The notes beneath the pieces are model-generated. The model made no database searches, was not told the DNA's origin, and saw only the letters and a list, made by a program, of their open reading frames with translations. The translations under genes were made by a program, and so were the position numbers. A DNA stretch of 64,000 nt from Pirellulales bacterium (GTDB taxonomy: Bacteria; Planctomycetota; Planctomycetia; Pirellulales; Lacipirellulaceae): contig JANQOF010000020.1 of NCBI GenBank assembly GCA_028279215.1, forward strand, positions 1 to 64,000. Reading direction: 5' to 3'. Positions within the stretch are counted from its first letter, which is position 1. Each line of letters starts with the position of its first letter. This document shows, piece by piece, positions 53,361-61,923 of this stretch.

Positions 53361-54752
53361 TCAGTTCAACCCATACTCCTTGATCTTCCGATACAACGTT
53401 CGCTCGCCGATGCCCAGCATGTTGGCGGCTTCTTCGCGGTTACCGCCGGTAACTTTGAGTGTCTCAGCGATGAACAGCCCTTCGATTTCGGAGAGCGGTT
53501 TGCCAACCAGGGTGTGTAGACCATCGGCTGCCGATCCGCCCGACTCGCTCTCCGGCGGGCGGAACTCGGGTGGCAGGTCGTCGAGGTCAAGCACGTCGTC
53601 GTAGTCGACGACGATCATGCTGTCGATCGTGTTCGATAGTTGCCGCACGTTGCCAGTCCAGTTGAACGCTATCAGACGCCGGCGGGCCGCGGTGGTCATG
53701 CTCTTGATCTTTTTGCCATGGCGCGCGGCGTGCACCTTCATGAAGTGATCGACCAAGAGCGGGATGTCTTGCGTACGTTCGGCAAGGCTTGGCAGCTTAA
53801 GCGTGATGACCTTCAAGCGATGATACAAATCTTCGCGAAACTCACCGTTGGCAACCGCCGCTTCCAAGTTGCGATTGGTGGCCGAAATGATCCGCACGTC
53901 GACTTTGACGGTGTCGTTGGAGCCGACGCGGGTGATCTCGCGGCTTTCGAGCACGCGAAGCAGCTTGATCTGCGTTGGCAGCGGCATGTCGCCCACTTCG
54001 TCGAGGAAGAGCGTGCCGCCGTCGGCGTACTCGAATTTGCCCATGCGATCGCGTGCGTCGGTAAACGCACCGGGAACGCTGCCGAACAACTCGCCTTCGA
54101 GGATGTGTTCACTGAGCGCGGCGCAGTTAAGGCCGACGAAGTGGCGATTTTTGCGCGGGCTATTTTGATGGATGGCCTGGGCCACGAGCTCTTTGCCAGT
54201 GCCGGTTTCGCCTTCGATAAGCACCGTGGCGTCGGTGGGGGCGATGCGACGCAGCCGCTCGATTAGGTCGCGCATCGGCGGGCTGTTGCCGATGAGGCCT
54301 TCGAAGCCGAACTTTTCGTCCAGCCGACGATTGAGTTCCGCATTGGCTCGCCGCAAATGCTGAGCACGGGCGGCGTTGTCGACGACGCTGCGCAGTTGCC
54401 CCAAGTCGAGCGGCTTGAGCAAGAAGTGCGAAGCACCGTCGCGCATCGCCTCGACGGCCGATTCGATCGTTCCGTGGCCCGTCACCAAGATCACTTCCGC
54501 GTCGGGCAAGTCGTCTTTAGCCTTGGCGAGCAACTCCAAGCCGCCGAGCTTGGGCATTTTCAAGTCGGTCACCACAATTTCGAACGACCCGCGCTCGATC
54601 TGCTCCGCCCCTTCCTCGCCAGAGGTGGAGATGACGCACTCGTAGCCTTGGCTCGACAAACTGTCGGCGATCGTTTCGGCGTGCGCTTGATCGTCGTCGA
54701 CCACCAGCACCCGAATCGGTGGGCCAGGTTGTGCGGTTGTCGATTTAGCCAT
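53361..54752 (-). CDS. Sigma-54-dependent response regulator (NtrC family)
   Basis: 463 residues from ATG 54752 ([10 protein letters not shown]). Receiver domain residues 13-130 with Asp63 as phosphoacceptor ([11 protein letters not shown]). AAA+ domain with [17 protein letters not shown] (Walker A), the sigma-54 contact loop as GAFTDA rather than GAFTGA, and [21 protein letters not shown] Fis-type HTH closes the protein ([20 protein letters not shown]). It activates sigma-54 promoters. The cognate soluble histidine kinase is encoded about 110 bp upstream. The loop variant is seen in other active family members. Confidence 0.95.
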   Translation of the reverse strand: MAKSTTAQPGPPIRVLVVDDDQAHAETIADSLSSQGYECVISTSGEEGAEQIERGSFEIVVTDLKMPKLGGLELLAKAKDDLPDAEVILVTGHGTIESAVEAMRDGASHFLLKPLDLGQLRSVVDNAARAQHLRRANAELNRRLDEKFGFEGLIGNSPPMRDLIERLRRIAPTDATVLIEGETGTGKELVAQAIHQNSPRKNRHFVGLNCAALSEHILEGELFGSVPGAFTDARDRMGKFEYADGGTLFLDEVGDMPLPTQIKLLRVLESREITRVGSNDTVKVDVRIISATNRNLEAAVANGEFREDLYHRLKVITLKLPSLAERTQDIPLLVDHFMKVHAARHGKKIKSMTTAARRRLIAFNWTGNVRQLSNTIDSMIVVDYDDVLDLDDLPPEFRPPESESGGSAADGLHTLVGKPLSEIEGLFIAETLKVTGGNREEAANMLGIGERTLYRKIKEYGLN

Positions 54753-54859
54753 GGTAGGGAGTTGGAACGAGGCAAGTCTCAAGATTCAAGTTTCAAGGAT
54801 CGAATCGAGGTCTTCAAGGGACGCCATTGAGAATTGAAACTGGGCCTTTGAAACTTCTT

Positions 54860-55621
54860 TCATTCGGGCATCGTTACTTCGCGCTGCGGATCGTCTTGCT
54901 GTGCAAGCCGTGGCGGTACCGGAAGTGAAATCGTGAAGTGGGTGCCGCGACCCGATTCGGTTTCGACACGAATTGCCCCGCCATGGGCTTCGATGATCTT
55001 GCTCGTGGTGGGCAATCCTAGTCCCGAACCGCCAGGCTTTGTGGAATAGAACGTTTCAAACATTCGCGCCGCCGTTTGATCGTCCATGCCGCAGCCCGTG
55101 TCGATCAGGTGCAGCAGTACCCACTCACCTTCGGTGTTGGTGACGATGGTCAGTTGTCCGCCATCTGGCATTGCCTGTTTGGCATTGATTAGTAAATTGA
55201 GCACTGCCCCGCGAAACGATTCGCGATCGAGCAGCACCGAGGGCAATTCGGGATCGAAATAGCGAACCACGTCGACGCCGGCCGCTTTCGCCTCGGGGGC
55301 GAAGAAGTCGAGTAGGTCGTCCAACTCGCGATTCAGGCTGGTTGGCCTAAGCGTCAGTTGCCGCACTTTCGCGAAGTTCAAGAAGTCATCCAGCAGGCCC
55401 TGTAGCCGTTGACATTCCTTTTGCATCGTCTCTACCCGCCGCAGCGATCGCTGCTGTCGGGGAGTGGGCTGGTCTTCGATGTCCTCGGCCAATAGTTGCA
55501 GGTTGAGCCGAATGGTCGACAGGGGATTCTTTATTTCGTGCGCAAGCGCGCCGGCCAACCGAGCGATCTCGGTGTACTGGTCCATCAGTCGTTTGACGGC
55601 CGTCGACGTTTGCTCGGACAT
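54860..55621 (-). CDS. Soluble sensor histidine kinase (no input domain)
   Basis: 253 residues from ATG 55621. The H-box is at LAGALAHEIKNPLSTIRLN with His28 as phosphorylation site, and the HATPase domain carries NLLINAKQAMPDGG, DTGCGMDD and GGSGLGLPTT. No transmembrane, PAS or GAF segment precedes the H-box, so the protein must sense its signal through partners or be constitutive. It resembles the C-terminal half of NtrB. It likely phosphorylates the NtrC-type regulator downstream. Confidence 0.93.
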   Translation of the reverse strand: MSEQTSTAVKRLMDQYTEIARLAGALAHEIKNPLSTIRLNLQLLAEDIEDQPTPRQQRSLRRVETMQKECQRLQGLLDDFLNFAKVRQLTLRPTSLNRELDDLLDFFAPEAKAAGVDVVRYFDPELPSVLLDRESFRGAVLNLLINAKQAMPDGGQLTIVTNTEGEWVLLHLIDTGCGMDDQTAARMFETFYSTKPGGSGLGLPTTSKIIEAHGGAIRVETESGRGTHFTISLPVPPRLAQQDDPQREVTMPE

Positions 55622-55775
55622 TGGTGTGAGGGGTCGGGATTCAGGGTTCTGGGAATGGTACCGGCGGCGGCGGTGCTGGCACCTACTAGGGTAACTATCC
55701 TACACGGGGGAAGTTCGCCACGAAGCGATGTCTCCCGTAAGTTTCCCTGACCTCCGAATCCTGACCCCTACACTG

Positions 55776-57893
55776 CTATTCCACCGGCGCAGGTTCGCCG
55801 TTCGATTCGGCTTCGGCCAGCACGGCCTTGCGGCTGAGCTTCACCCGGTCTTGTTCGTCCACGGCGATGACCTTCACCTGAATCGGATCGCCCACGTTCA
55901 GGATGTCGGCGACGCTCGAGACGTACTCGTTCGAAAGTTCGCTGATGTGGCACAAGCCGTCCTTGCCCGGCAGGATTTCGATGAATGCACCAAAGTCTTT
56001 GATGCTGGTAACCTTGCCATCGTAAATCCGCCCCACTTGCACGGTGGCGGTGCAAGCTTCGACGCGCGATAGTGCCTGCTTTAACGCGTCTTCGTTCGCT
56101 GCGGCGATGGTCACAGTGCCGTCTTCGTCGATGTCGATTTGTGAACCGGTGTCTTCCTGGATGGCGCGAATGTTCTTGCCGCCAGGGCCGATCAGCATAC
56201 CGATCTTGTCGGGCACAATGGTCGTTCGCACCAATCGTGGCGCCGAGGCGGCCGTATTGGTCCGTGGCCGCTGAATGGTCGACAGCATCGCCCTGAGGAT
56301 TTCCATCCGCGCTTCGCGCGATTGAGCGAGGGTGCCGCGAATGATCTCCTCGCTGATGCCTTTGATCTTGAGGTCGAGTTGGATGCCGGTAATGCCGTTT
56401 TGCGTGCCGGCAATCTTGAAGTCCATGTCGCCGAAGTGGTCTTCGTCGCCGATGATGTCGGTGAGCAGCACAAAGTTGTCGCCTTCCTTCACCAAGCCGG
56501 TCGAAATGCCGGCCACGGGGTTGGAAATTGGCACGCCGGCCGCCATCAGGCCCAAGGTCGCGCCACACACGCTGGCCATCGAACTCGAACCATTCGACTC
56601 GGTGATGTCGGAGATCACGCGAATCGTATAGGGGAACTCGTCGTGGTCGGGCAGCACGGGATTGACGCTTCGTTCGGCCAGCATGCCGTGACCAATCTCG
56701 CGACGCCCGGGGCCACGAATCGGCCGGCACTCGCCCACAGAGAATGATGGAAAGTTGTAGTCGAGCATAAACCGCTTGGAATACTCTTCGAACAACCCGT
56801 CGACTCGCTGCTCGTCGCGCCCGGTGCCGAGCGTGATGGTAATCAACGACTGGGTTTCGCCACGCTGGAAGATGGCCGAGCCATGCACACGCGGCAGCAC
56901 GTCGACTTCGCATTCAATGGCGCGTAGCGACTTGTGGTCGCGGCCATCGGCACGCGTGCCGGACAGGATCAAGTCGCGGATTACCTTCTCTTCCAAGTCG
57001 TGCCAGTTCTTGCCGAACGACGCGAGCGTGAAGGCGCCCTCAGCATCCGGGTCGGGAACCAGTGTGTTGAGTGCTTCTTCTTTCACTGCACTGCTTGCCT
57101 CGGCCCGATCGTGCTTGCCGACGGTTTGCTTCGCGGCGTGCAGTTTGTTGTAAAACTGCTCGTTCATTTGCTCCCACAATCCGTCGGAAGGTGGAGTCTG
57201 GAAGTCCATCTTTTCCGGCCGCACTTTTTCGACGAGCTCAAGTTGCAAGTCACACAGTTCGCCGACGTATCGGTGCGCTTCAAGCAAGGCCTCGACCATC
57301 CGGTCTTCGGGCATCTCGCGGGCGAAGCCTTCGATCATCAAAATGGCGTCCTTGGTGCCCGAGACAATCAGGTCCAAGTCGCTGTATTCCAATTCATCGG
57401 CAGTGGGGAACGCCACGAACTCGCCATCAACTTGCCCGAGCCGGACCGAACCGAGTGGCCCGTGGAACGGCAGGTGCGAAACACACAGCGCGGCGCTAGC
57501 GCCATTCATCGCCAGAATGTCGCCGTCGGTCTGGCGATCGCTGGCCATCACAAACGCCTGCACCTGCACTTCGTCCATGAAGCCGTCGGTGAACATGGGC
57601 CGAATGGGGCGGTCGATCAATCGCGCGGTGAGCGTTTCCTTGATGGTCGGTCGCCCTTCGCGCTTCAAAAACCCGCCGGGGAACTTGCCCGCGGCCGCGT
57701 GGCGCTCACGGTAGTCGCATGTGAGCGGGAAGAAGTCGGTACCGGGCCGTGGTGCGCTGTGGGCGGACGCCACCATCACGACCGTCTCACCATACTGAAT
57801 TAAGCAAGCGCCAGCCGCTTGTTTAGCGAGCGCGCCAGTTTCAATCGATAGTACCTGCCGACCAATTTGCTTTTCTACTTTGATTCGATTCAC
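55776..57893 (-). CDS. pnp: Polyribonucleotide nucleotidyltransferase
   Basis: 705 residues from GTG 57893 (MNRIKVEKQIGRQVLSIETG), chosen since it gives the standard N-terminus and length. PNPase degrades RNA 3' to 5' by phosphorolysis. The two RNase PH domains are visible (FFPLTCDYRERHAAAGKFPGG early; then IRDLILSGTRADGRDHKSLR, with LDYNFPSFSVGE). KH domain GPGGKNIRAIQEDTGSQI and an S1 domain (GRIYDGKVTSIKDFGAFIEI) end the protein. It is downstream of rpsO on the same strand, the classic rpsO-pnp arrangement, with about 285 bp between them where processing sites or a promoter may lie. Confidence 0.97.
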   Translation of the reverse strand: MNRIKVEKQIGRQVLSIETGALAKQAAGACLIQYGETVVMVASAHSAPRPGTDFFPLTCDYRERHAAAGKFPGGFLKREGRPTIKETLTARLIDRPIRPMFTDGFMDEVQVQAFVMASDRQTDGDILAMNGASAALCVSHLPFHGPLGSVRLGQVDGEFVAFPTADELEYSDLDLIVSGTKDAILMIEGFAREMPEDRMVEALLEAHRYVGELCDLQLELVEKVRPEKMDFQTPPSDGLWEQMNEQFYNKLHAAKQTVGKHDRAEASSAVKEEALNTLVPDPDAEGAFTLASFGKNWHDLEEKVIRDLILSGTRADGRDHKSLRAIECEVDVLPRVHGSAIFQRGETQSLITITLGTGRDEQRVDGLFEEYSKRFMLDYNFPSFSVGECRPIRGPGRREIGHGMLAERSVNPVLPDHDEFPYTIRVISDITESNGSSSMASVCGATLGLMAAGVPISNPVAGISTGLVKEGDNFVLLTDIIGDEDHFGDMDFKIAGTQNGITGIQLDLKIKGISEEIIRGTLAQSREARMEILRAMLSTIQRPRTNTAASAPRLVRTTIVPDKIGMLIGPGGKNIRAIQEDTGSQIDIDEDGTVTIAAANEDALKQALSRVEACTATVQVGRIYDGKVTSIKDFGAFIEILPGKDGLCHISELSNEYVSSVADILNVGDPIQVKVIAVDEQDRVKLSRKAVLAEAESNGEPAPVE

Positions 57894-58177
57894 GTTTCTT
57901 TCTTTCTTTCTAACTTTCCTGCGGGCACGATGGGCGTCAGGAACAGGAGTGGAACACACCCAAGTGTTGATTTGGCAACCGGTGATCCGCTGGTCGCACT
58001 GGCTAAGCCAATGGCGCACGCAGGTGCGAGGCCCGAGTCACACGAATTGCCAGGCCACGCTGTTCGGTTTTGCGGCAAGAGAATGGCCAGCAGTACCAGC
58101 AATCGCACGATAGAACGGCGAATTACGAAGGCACCGGGCGGTTGAGGCTGCGGGATAGCCCCGCGTGCGGCAGGAAG

Positions 58178-58447
58178 TTACTTACGAATTTCGAGCCGTC
58201 GCAGCAAGTCGAGGTAGAGTTGGGGGTTGTGCCGCTTGACGTAGTCCAACAACCGACGACGACGACTCACCATGCGAAGCAAGCCCCGACGACTGGAATA
58301 GTCCTTGGGGTGCTGCTGCATGTGCTGCGTCATCTCGCTGATGCGATTGGTCAACAGCGCGATCTGGACCTCGGGCGAACCGGTATCGGTCGACTCGCGG
58401 CCAAAATCACCAATCAGTTGTTGTTTCCGATCCTTGGTAAGCGGCAT
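58178..58447 (-). CDS. rpsO: 30S ribosomal protein S15
   Basis: 89 residues, standard length, ATG 58447. Family sequence with DTGSPEVQIALLTNRI, HPKDYSSRRGLLRMVSRRRRLLDYVK and YLDLLRRLEIRK. It binds 16S rRNA and is an early assembly protein. The gene precedes pnp. Confidence 0.98.
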   Translation of the reverse strand: MPLTKDRKQQLIGDFGRESTDTGSPEVQIALLTNRISEMTQHMQQHPKDYSSRRGLLRMVSRRRRLLDYVKRHNPQLYLDLLRRLEIRK

Positions 58448-58735
58448 ACTCTAAAACCTATCTCTCCGGGCAACTTGACATACAAAGCCGGTGCTCCGTG
58501 TACTGGCGTCAGGCCACCCCTCGCACTGCAACCGGCCGACGAACTAGATCGGCGGCCTTGCTCAGCCGCAGATCCATCTCGGCTTGGTGGGCTAGGGGTG
58601 CGTTTCACTCCTTTTCCCAAGGGCCCAATTGCCCTTGTCATCACTGGGTTTTACTTGACTTTCAATTAACACGTCGCTGCCAAGCCCAGTAGTGTAACGC
58701 ACTTACGGGCGGTCGCAACCCCCCAGCTTGTCCCT

Positions 58736-58792
58736 GGTCCGTGACATGAGTCCTCACGGACCGCGTGGCGGTCCGGCTGGGTTTAAACCAGC
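58736..58792. ncRNA. Candidate structured element with overlapping hairpins
   Basis: GGTCCGTGA (58736-58744) pairs with TCACGGACC (58754-58762). CGGACCGC (58757-58764) pairs with GCGGTCCG (58768-58775), and the two stems share bases so cannot coexist. GCTGG (58776-58780) and CCAGC (58788-58792) form a third stem around GTTTAAA. It could be transcribed from the plus strand (about 90 bases before the gene at 58883) or from the minus strand (about 290 bases upstream of rpsO). Function unknown. Confidence 0.5.
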
Positions 58793-58882
58793 CCGATAAA
58801 GCCCGATAATCACCGAATACACTCCTAAGTCACCCGCAGGCGGTCTGCGAGTACCGGGGCATTCTATGGGAGGACCAACGAA

Positions 58883-59482
58883 ATGTTACGCAGTTTCTCG
58901 ACCGTGACCATGTTCATCGTGATCCTGGCCATGCCGCTTGCAGCTTGGAGCCAGGACGCTGGCAACGACGCCGATGCCAATTTGGAGGCACAGGCCGCTA
59001 AGACGGTCGAAAGCGCCAAAGACACGGCCAACGCCGCTGCCAAGGCGATTGACGAGAGTGCCCAGGCTCAAGAAATCTCAGCCGGCATCTTGAACCCCAT
59101 TTACCAATTGGCCGAGGCAATTTCGTTCCCGGCTTTCCACTGGATTGGCTTTGCCATCATGGTGGCGGGTGTGGTGAGTTTTGCGTTGCAACTCACGATC
59201 GGCAAGTTAGTGGTCCTCGCCCGCGCGGGCTTCAGCCCCTCAGAAATCCTCTCCGACGCGTTGGGGCTGGTCGTCAGTCTGGTGGGTTTAGTGCTCACCA
59301 CGCAAGCGGCCGCTGAGAACTCGAACTTCACCGGCAGCGCGTCGGCCGTACTGACTTCGACCGCGTGTGGCGTGTTGGTCGGATTCGTGTTCTACATCTG
59401 GGGACAACGGCAAGAACTGCAGGCGGTCGAGGGACGTCGCCGCAACGGCGAGGCGGCGCGCCCTGCAGCGAAATCGGACTAA
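58883..59482 (+). CDS. Exported small membrane protein of unknown function
   Basis: 199 residues, ATG 58883, with GGGAGGA about ten bases upstream. A signal peptide (FIVILAMPLAAWSQ) is followed by an Ala-rich helical segment with AKTVESAKDTANAAAKAIDE, then three hydrophobic segments (HWIGFAIMVAGVVSFALQL, ALGLVVSLVGLVLTTQAA, ACGVLVGFVFYIWG). The C-terminus is basic (EGRRRNGEAARPAAKSD). I recognise no family. The structured element at 58736-58792 lies in its upstream region and may belong to its leader. Confidence 0.65.
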   Translation: MLRSFSTVTMFIVILAMPLAAWSQDAGNDADANLEAQAAKTVESAKDTANAAAKAIDESAQAQEISAGILNPIYQLAEAISFPAFHWIGFAIMVAGVVSFALQLTIGKLVVLARAGFSPSEILSDALGLVVSLVGLVLTTQAAAENSNFTGSASAVLTSTACGVLVGFVFYIWGQRQELQAVEGRRRNGEAARPAAKSD

Positions 59483-61290
59483 CTGTCGGCGAGATCATCC
59501 CAAGCAATGGCTAACGTCGGACCTGAAAGGAGATGCGGCGATGGCGGGGATGCGGCGGACGCGTGTTTCGCTGCGGCTATTGAATGTGTAGAAGCGGCAT
59601 CCAGCGCGTAGGGTGCATCAAATGCACCATCACGTTTGAGAGACTCGGCATTGGTGCATTCCATGTACCCTACTTCGGCCCGCAATTTTGCGGCGGTTGG
59701 TTCGGGCGCTTGATAGAACGCGAATGCTAACTCCATTGTCTCAAGGGAGGCAGCCGGAGAGTTCAACGGAATCGTCGTGTTGCCAAAACGCTGCTTCCAC
59801 ACGTCGTAGTCGCCAGGGCCGATGACTTCATCTCCGTCGCCGTCGGCCGCTAAGTCGGTGGTGCTGCCGAGGGTGTCGCGCCATTTGGTGTAGTCGGCCA
59901 GGTTGGCGATGCCGTCGTGGTTGTAATCGCCAACGGGATAATCGGGAATGCCTTGCGACTCGTACGCGCCGATGTCGATCCGCAGGCTGTTGCCGCCGTT
60001 GGCGACACGGAAGAATCCCTCGCCGCGTTGATCGAACTCGTTGGGATCGAACACGATCGAAGGATCACCCGCGGCGATCGCGGGGCTGCCGGGCAAGAGC
60101 GCGTGTGTCATGGTGGGGCCACCGTGATCGGCGAGCGGGCCAAGGCGGGGGTCGACGTCAAACAAATTCCCTTCGCCGATGTCCTCTGGCACACCATGAA
60201 ATCCAGTAATGATGGAGAAGTTGACTATCCAATCGCGTGTGCCTGTTGAGGGGATATTCGACTCGAATCCGCGCCCATAGTTCTTAGTCAAAAGGGAGCC
60301 GTGGATCGTTACCTGAGTTATCCCAGTGCTGAGACCTGCGTATGTCTGTACTCCTTCTGTCCAGTTTGCGGTGATTGTGCTCTGCACCACATCCAATTCG
60401 TCCGATACCACGTGAAGGGCTCCACCGGACGCCGCAAAACCTAACGTCCAGTTCTCCGAGACGGTGGTATTGATAAGCGTGAAATCGCCGTTTGGTAGTC
60501 CGAGCATCCCACCGCCATAAGCCAAGTGTCCTTGTGTGTGATTTCCGGCGACAATCGTACGAGTGATTTGAGCCGATCCCGCAGCCAAGCCACCGCCGCT
60601 TGCGGAAAAACCTATCGTATGGTTGTCCACGATCCGACTGTCGCTTGAGATAAGCACGGCGGTGGATAAGACACCGCCGCCATTCGCGGCGGCACCTTCC
60701 GTCCAGTTTCCGCTTATTGTCGTCCCAAGTAGCGTCAAGTTAGCTGCGTTTACGGCGCCACCGTGCCCGTTTTCACCAGTGGTGTGATTGTGATTGGCAA
60801 TCACCTCGCTTAAGGTCAAGTTACCGAGCGAACTGTAGATGGCACCTCCCCCTTTATCGTCGTCAGTAGCCAAGCCATTCGTCAGCGTGGTTTTGGCAAT
60901 TGAAAACTCACCCGTTCCTTCAATAAGAAACACTCGCGACTGCTGCTGCGCATCAATCGTCAACAGCTCCGGCCCATCGCCCGTGATCGTCAGCTCATCC
61001 GTGATTTGAAGCTCACCCAATGTCAGCAGAATCTCCTCCGGCCCATCATGTCCAAAATCAAACGTGATCTCATCCGCTCCTTCGGTGTTGTTCGCTGCTT
61101 CGATTGCTTCGCGGATGCTGATGCCGTCGGGGCCAGGGCTTGCTTCGAGGGCAGCGATGCTGGTGGTGTCGCCATTGACCAAATCGTTGTTGTTGCCAAC
61201 GACGATTGCCGCCAGAACGCGGCGGTCTTCGAGGGGCTCGAGCCGCAGGTGGCGATTGCGGAGATTGGAATTTTGAGTGCGGAGTGGCAT
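59479..61290 (-). CDS. LEPR-XLL, right-handed beta-helix and dockerin-type secreted protein
   Basis: 603 residues from ATG 61290. The N-terminus has the LEPLEDRRVLA signature (the LEPR-XLL motif of planctomycete surface proteins), then REAIEAANNTEGADEITFD (CSLREA-like), a long run of repeats such as LTLSEVIANHNHTTGENG and ITRTIVAGNHTQGHLAYGGG expected to form a right-handed parallel beta-helix, and a choice-of-anchor Q-type region (LGPLADHGGPTMTHALLPGS). A type I dockerin-like pair follows (GDYNHDGIANLADYTKWRD; DGDGDEVIGPGDYDVWKQRF). It is probably an extracellular adhesin or polysaccharide-binding protein. The last 90 residues look irregular. It converges with the previous gene, overlapping by 4 nt at the stops. 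Confidence 0.85.
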   Translation of the reverse strand: MPLRTQNSNLRNRHLRLEPLEDRRVLAAIVVGNNNDLVNGDTTSIAALEASPGPDGISIREAIEAANNTEGADEITFDFGHDGPEEILLTLGELQITDELTITGDGPELLTIDAQQQSRVFLIEGTGEFSIAKTTLTNGLATDDDKGGGAIYSSLGNLTLSEVIANHNHTTGENGHGGAVNAANLTLLGTTISGNWTEGAAANGGGVLSTAVLISSDSRIVDNHTIGFSASGGGLAAGSAQITRTIVAGNHTQGHLAYGGGMLGLPNGDFTLINTTVSENWTLGFAASGGALHVVSDELDVVQSTITANWTEGVQTYAGLSTGITQVTIHGSLLTKNYGRGFESNIPSTGTRDWIVNFSIITGFHGVPEDIGEGNLFDVDPRLGPLADHGGPTMTHALLPGSPAIAAGDPSIVFDPNEFDQRGEGFFRVANGGNSLRIDIGAYESQGIPDYPVGDYNHDGIANLADYTKWRDTLGSTTDLAADGDGDEVIGPGDYDVWKQRFGNTTIPLNSPAASLETMELAFAFYQAPEPTAAKLRAEVGYMECTNAESLKRDGAFDAPYALDAASTHSIAAAKHASAASPPSPHLLSGPTLAIAWDDLADS

Positions 61291-61348
61291 GGCCGCAGTC
61301 TAGCCGCGAATCTCGAGGTGGGCAATTTTGCGACCGCCGAGCAGTTTT

Positions 61349-61516
61349 GAACCGCCAAGGACGCCAAGAGCGCCAAGGCAATTCGCCACGCATAAACACG
61401 GATAGACACAGATGCTCGCTTATAAAGGTTCAGGTAGAAAACCCAATTCTCATCTGCGTCAATCGGCGTCCATCCGCCGCCAAAATTCCTTGGCGCTCTT
61501 GGCGTCCTTGGCGGTT
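61349..61516. repeat. Pair of inverted 29-30-bp repeats (GAACCGCCAAGG type)
   Basis: GAACCGCCAAGGACGCCAAG followed by AGCGCCAAGG (61349-61378) is mirrored by CCTTGGCGCTCTTGGCGTCC followed by TTGGCGGTT (61488-61516), 29 matching positions. The spacer of about 110 nt begins with ACACGGATAGACACAGATG and ends with CATCTGCGTCAATCGGC, which are roughly complementary too. The same repeat occurs at 7359-7374 and 7961-7991. It may be a miniature mobile or palindromic element. Confidence 0.9.
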
Positions 61517-61923
61517 ACATTTTCTTGTAGAAAGTGGGCCACGGGTTTGATCCAATGGAGGTTTGGCCCACGTGCCAATTTGTTGTTTGACAACTTGAAC
61601 ACGACAGCCATGTTCAGAAGCCTCTTGTGACTGGCGTCACCCAGGTAGGCTACGCCAACCTGGGCCACCCCGAGAGTTGGAGTAAATTCCCGGCTGCCAC
61701 ACACGGCGTGAATTTACTCCAGCTACTTGCGCAATCGCGTCTGCTCGAAGTGCTTGTCTAGGCTTGGGTTACGGAGAACGGCCTAAGCGACAAGGCGCGA
61801 GTAAATGCACAGCCGATCGTGTTTCGCTTGCGGAACGTTGTGCATAAGCGCTAAGGCGTTCAGTCGCAGAGAGTTACGCCAATGGGTTTTTGCACAGGGG
61901 TGAATTTACTCGCAACGCGGCTA
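61517..61923. other. Gene-free stretch with GAGTAAAT palindromes
   Basis: I see no convincing gene. TGGAGTAAATTC (61678-61689) and GAATTTACTCCA (61710-61721) form a perfect 12-bp inverted repeat with a 20-nt loop. GCGAGTAAAT (61797-61806) and ATTTACTCGC (61904-61913) form a wider 10-bp pair. All four share the core GAGTAAAT. Confidence 0.7.

Noticed and set aside
58736..58762. Hammerhead-like ribozyme because of an ATGAG loop and strong stem
   Set aside because: The CTGATGA and GAAA core elements are not present in the right order.
58754..58792. Possible Rho-independent terminator for rpsO or the plus-strand gene
   Set aside because: The stems lack a T-run on either strand, so I listed the region as a structured element instead.
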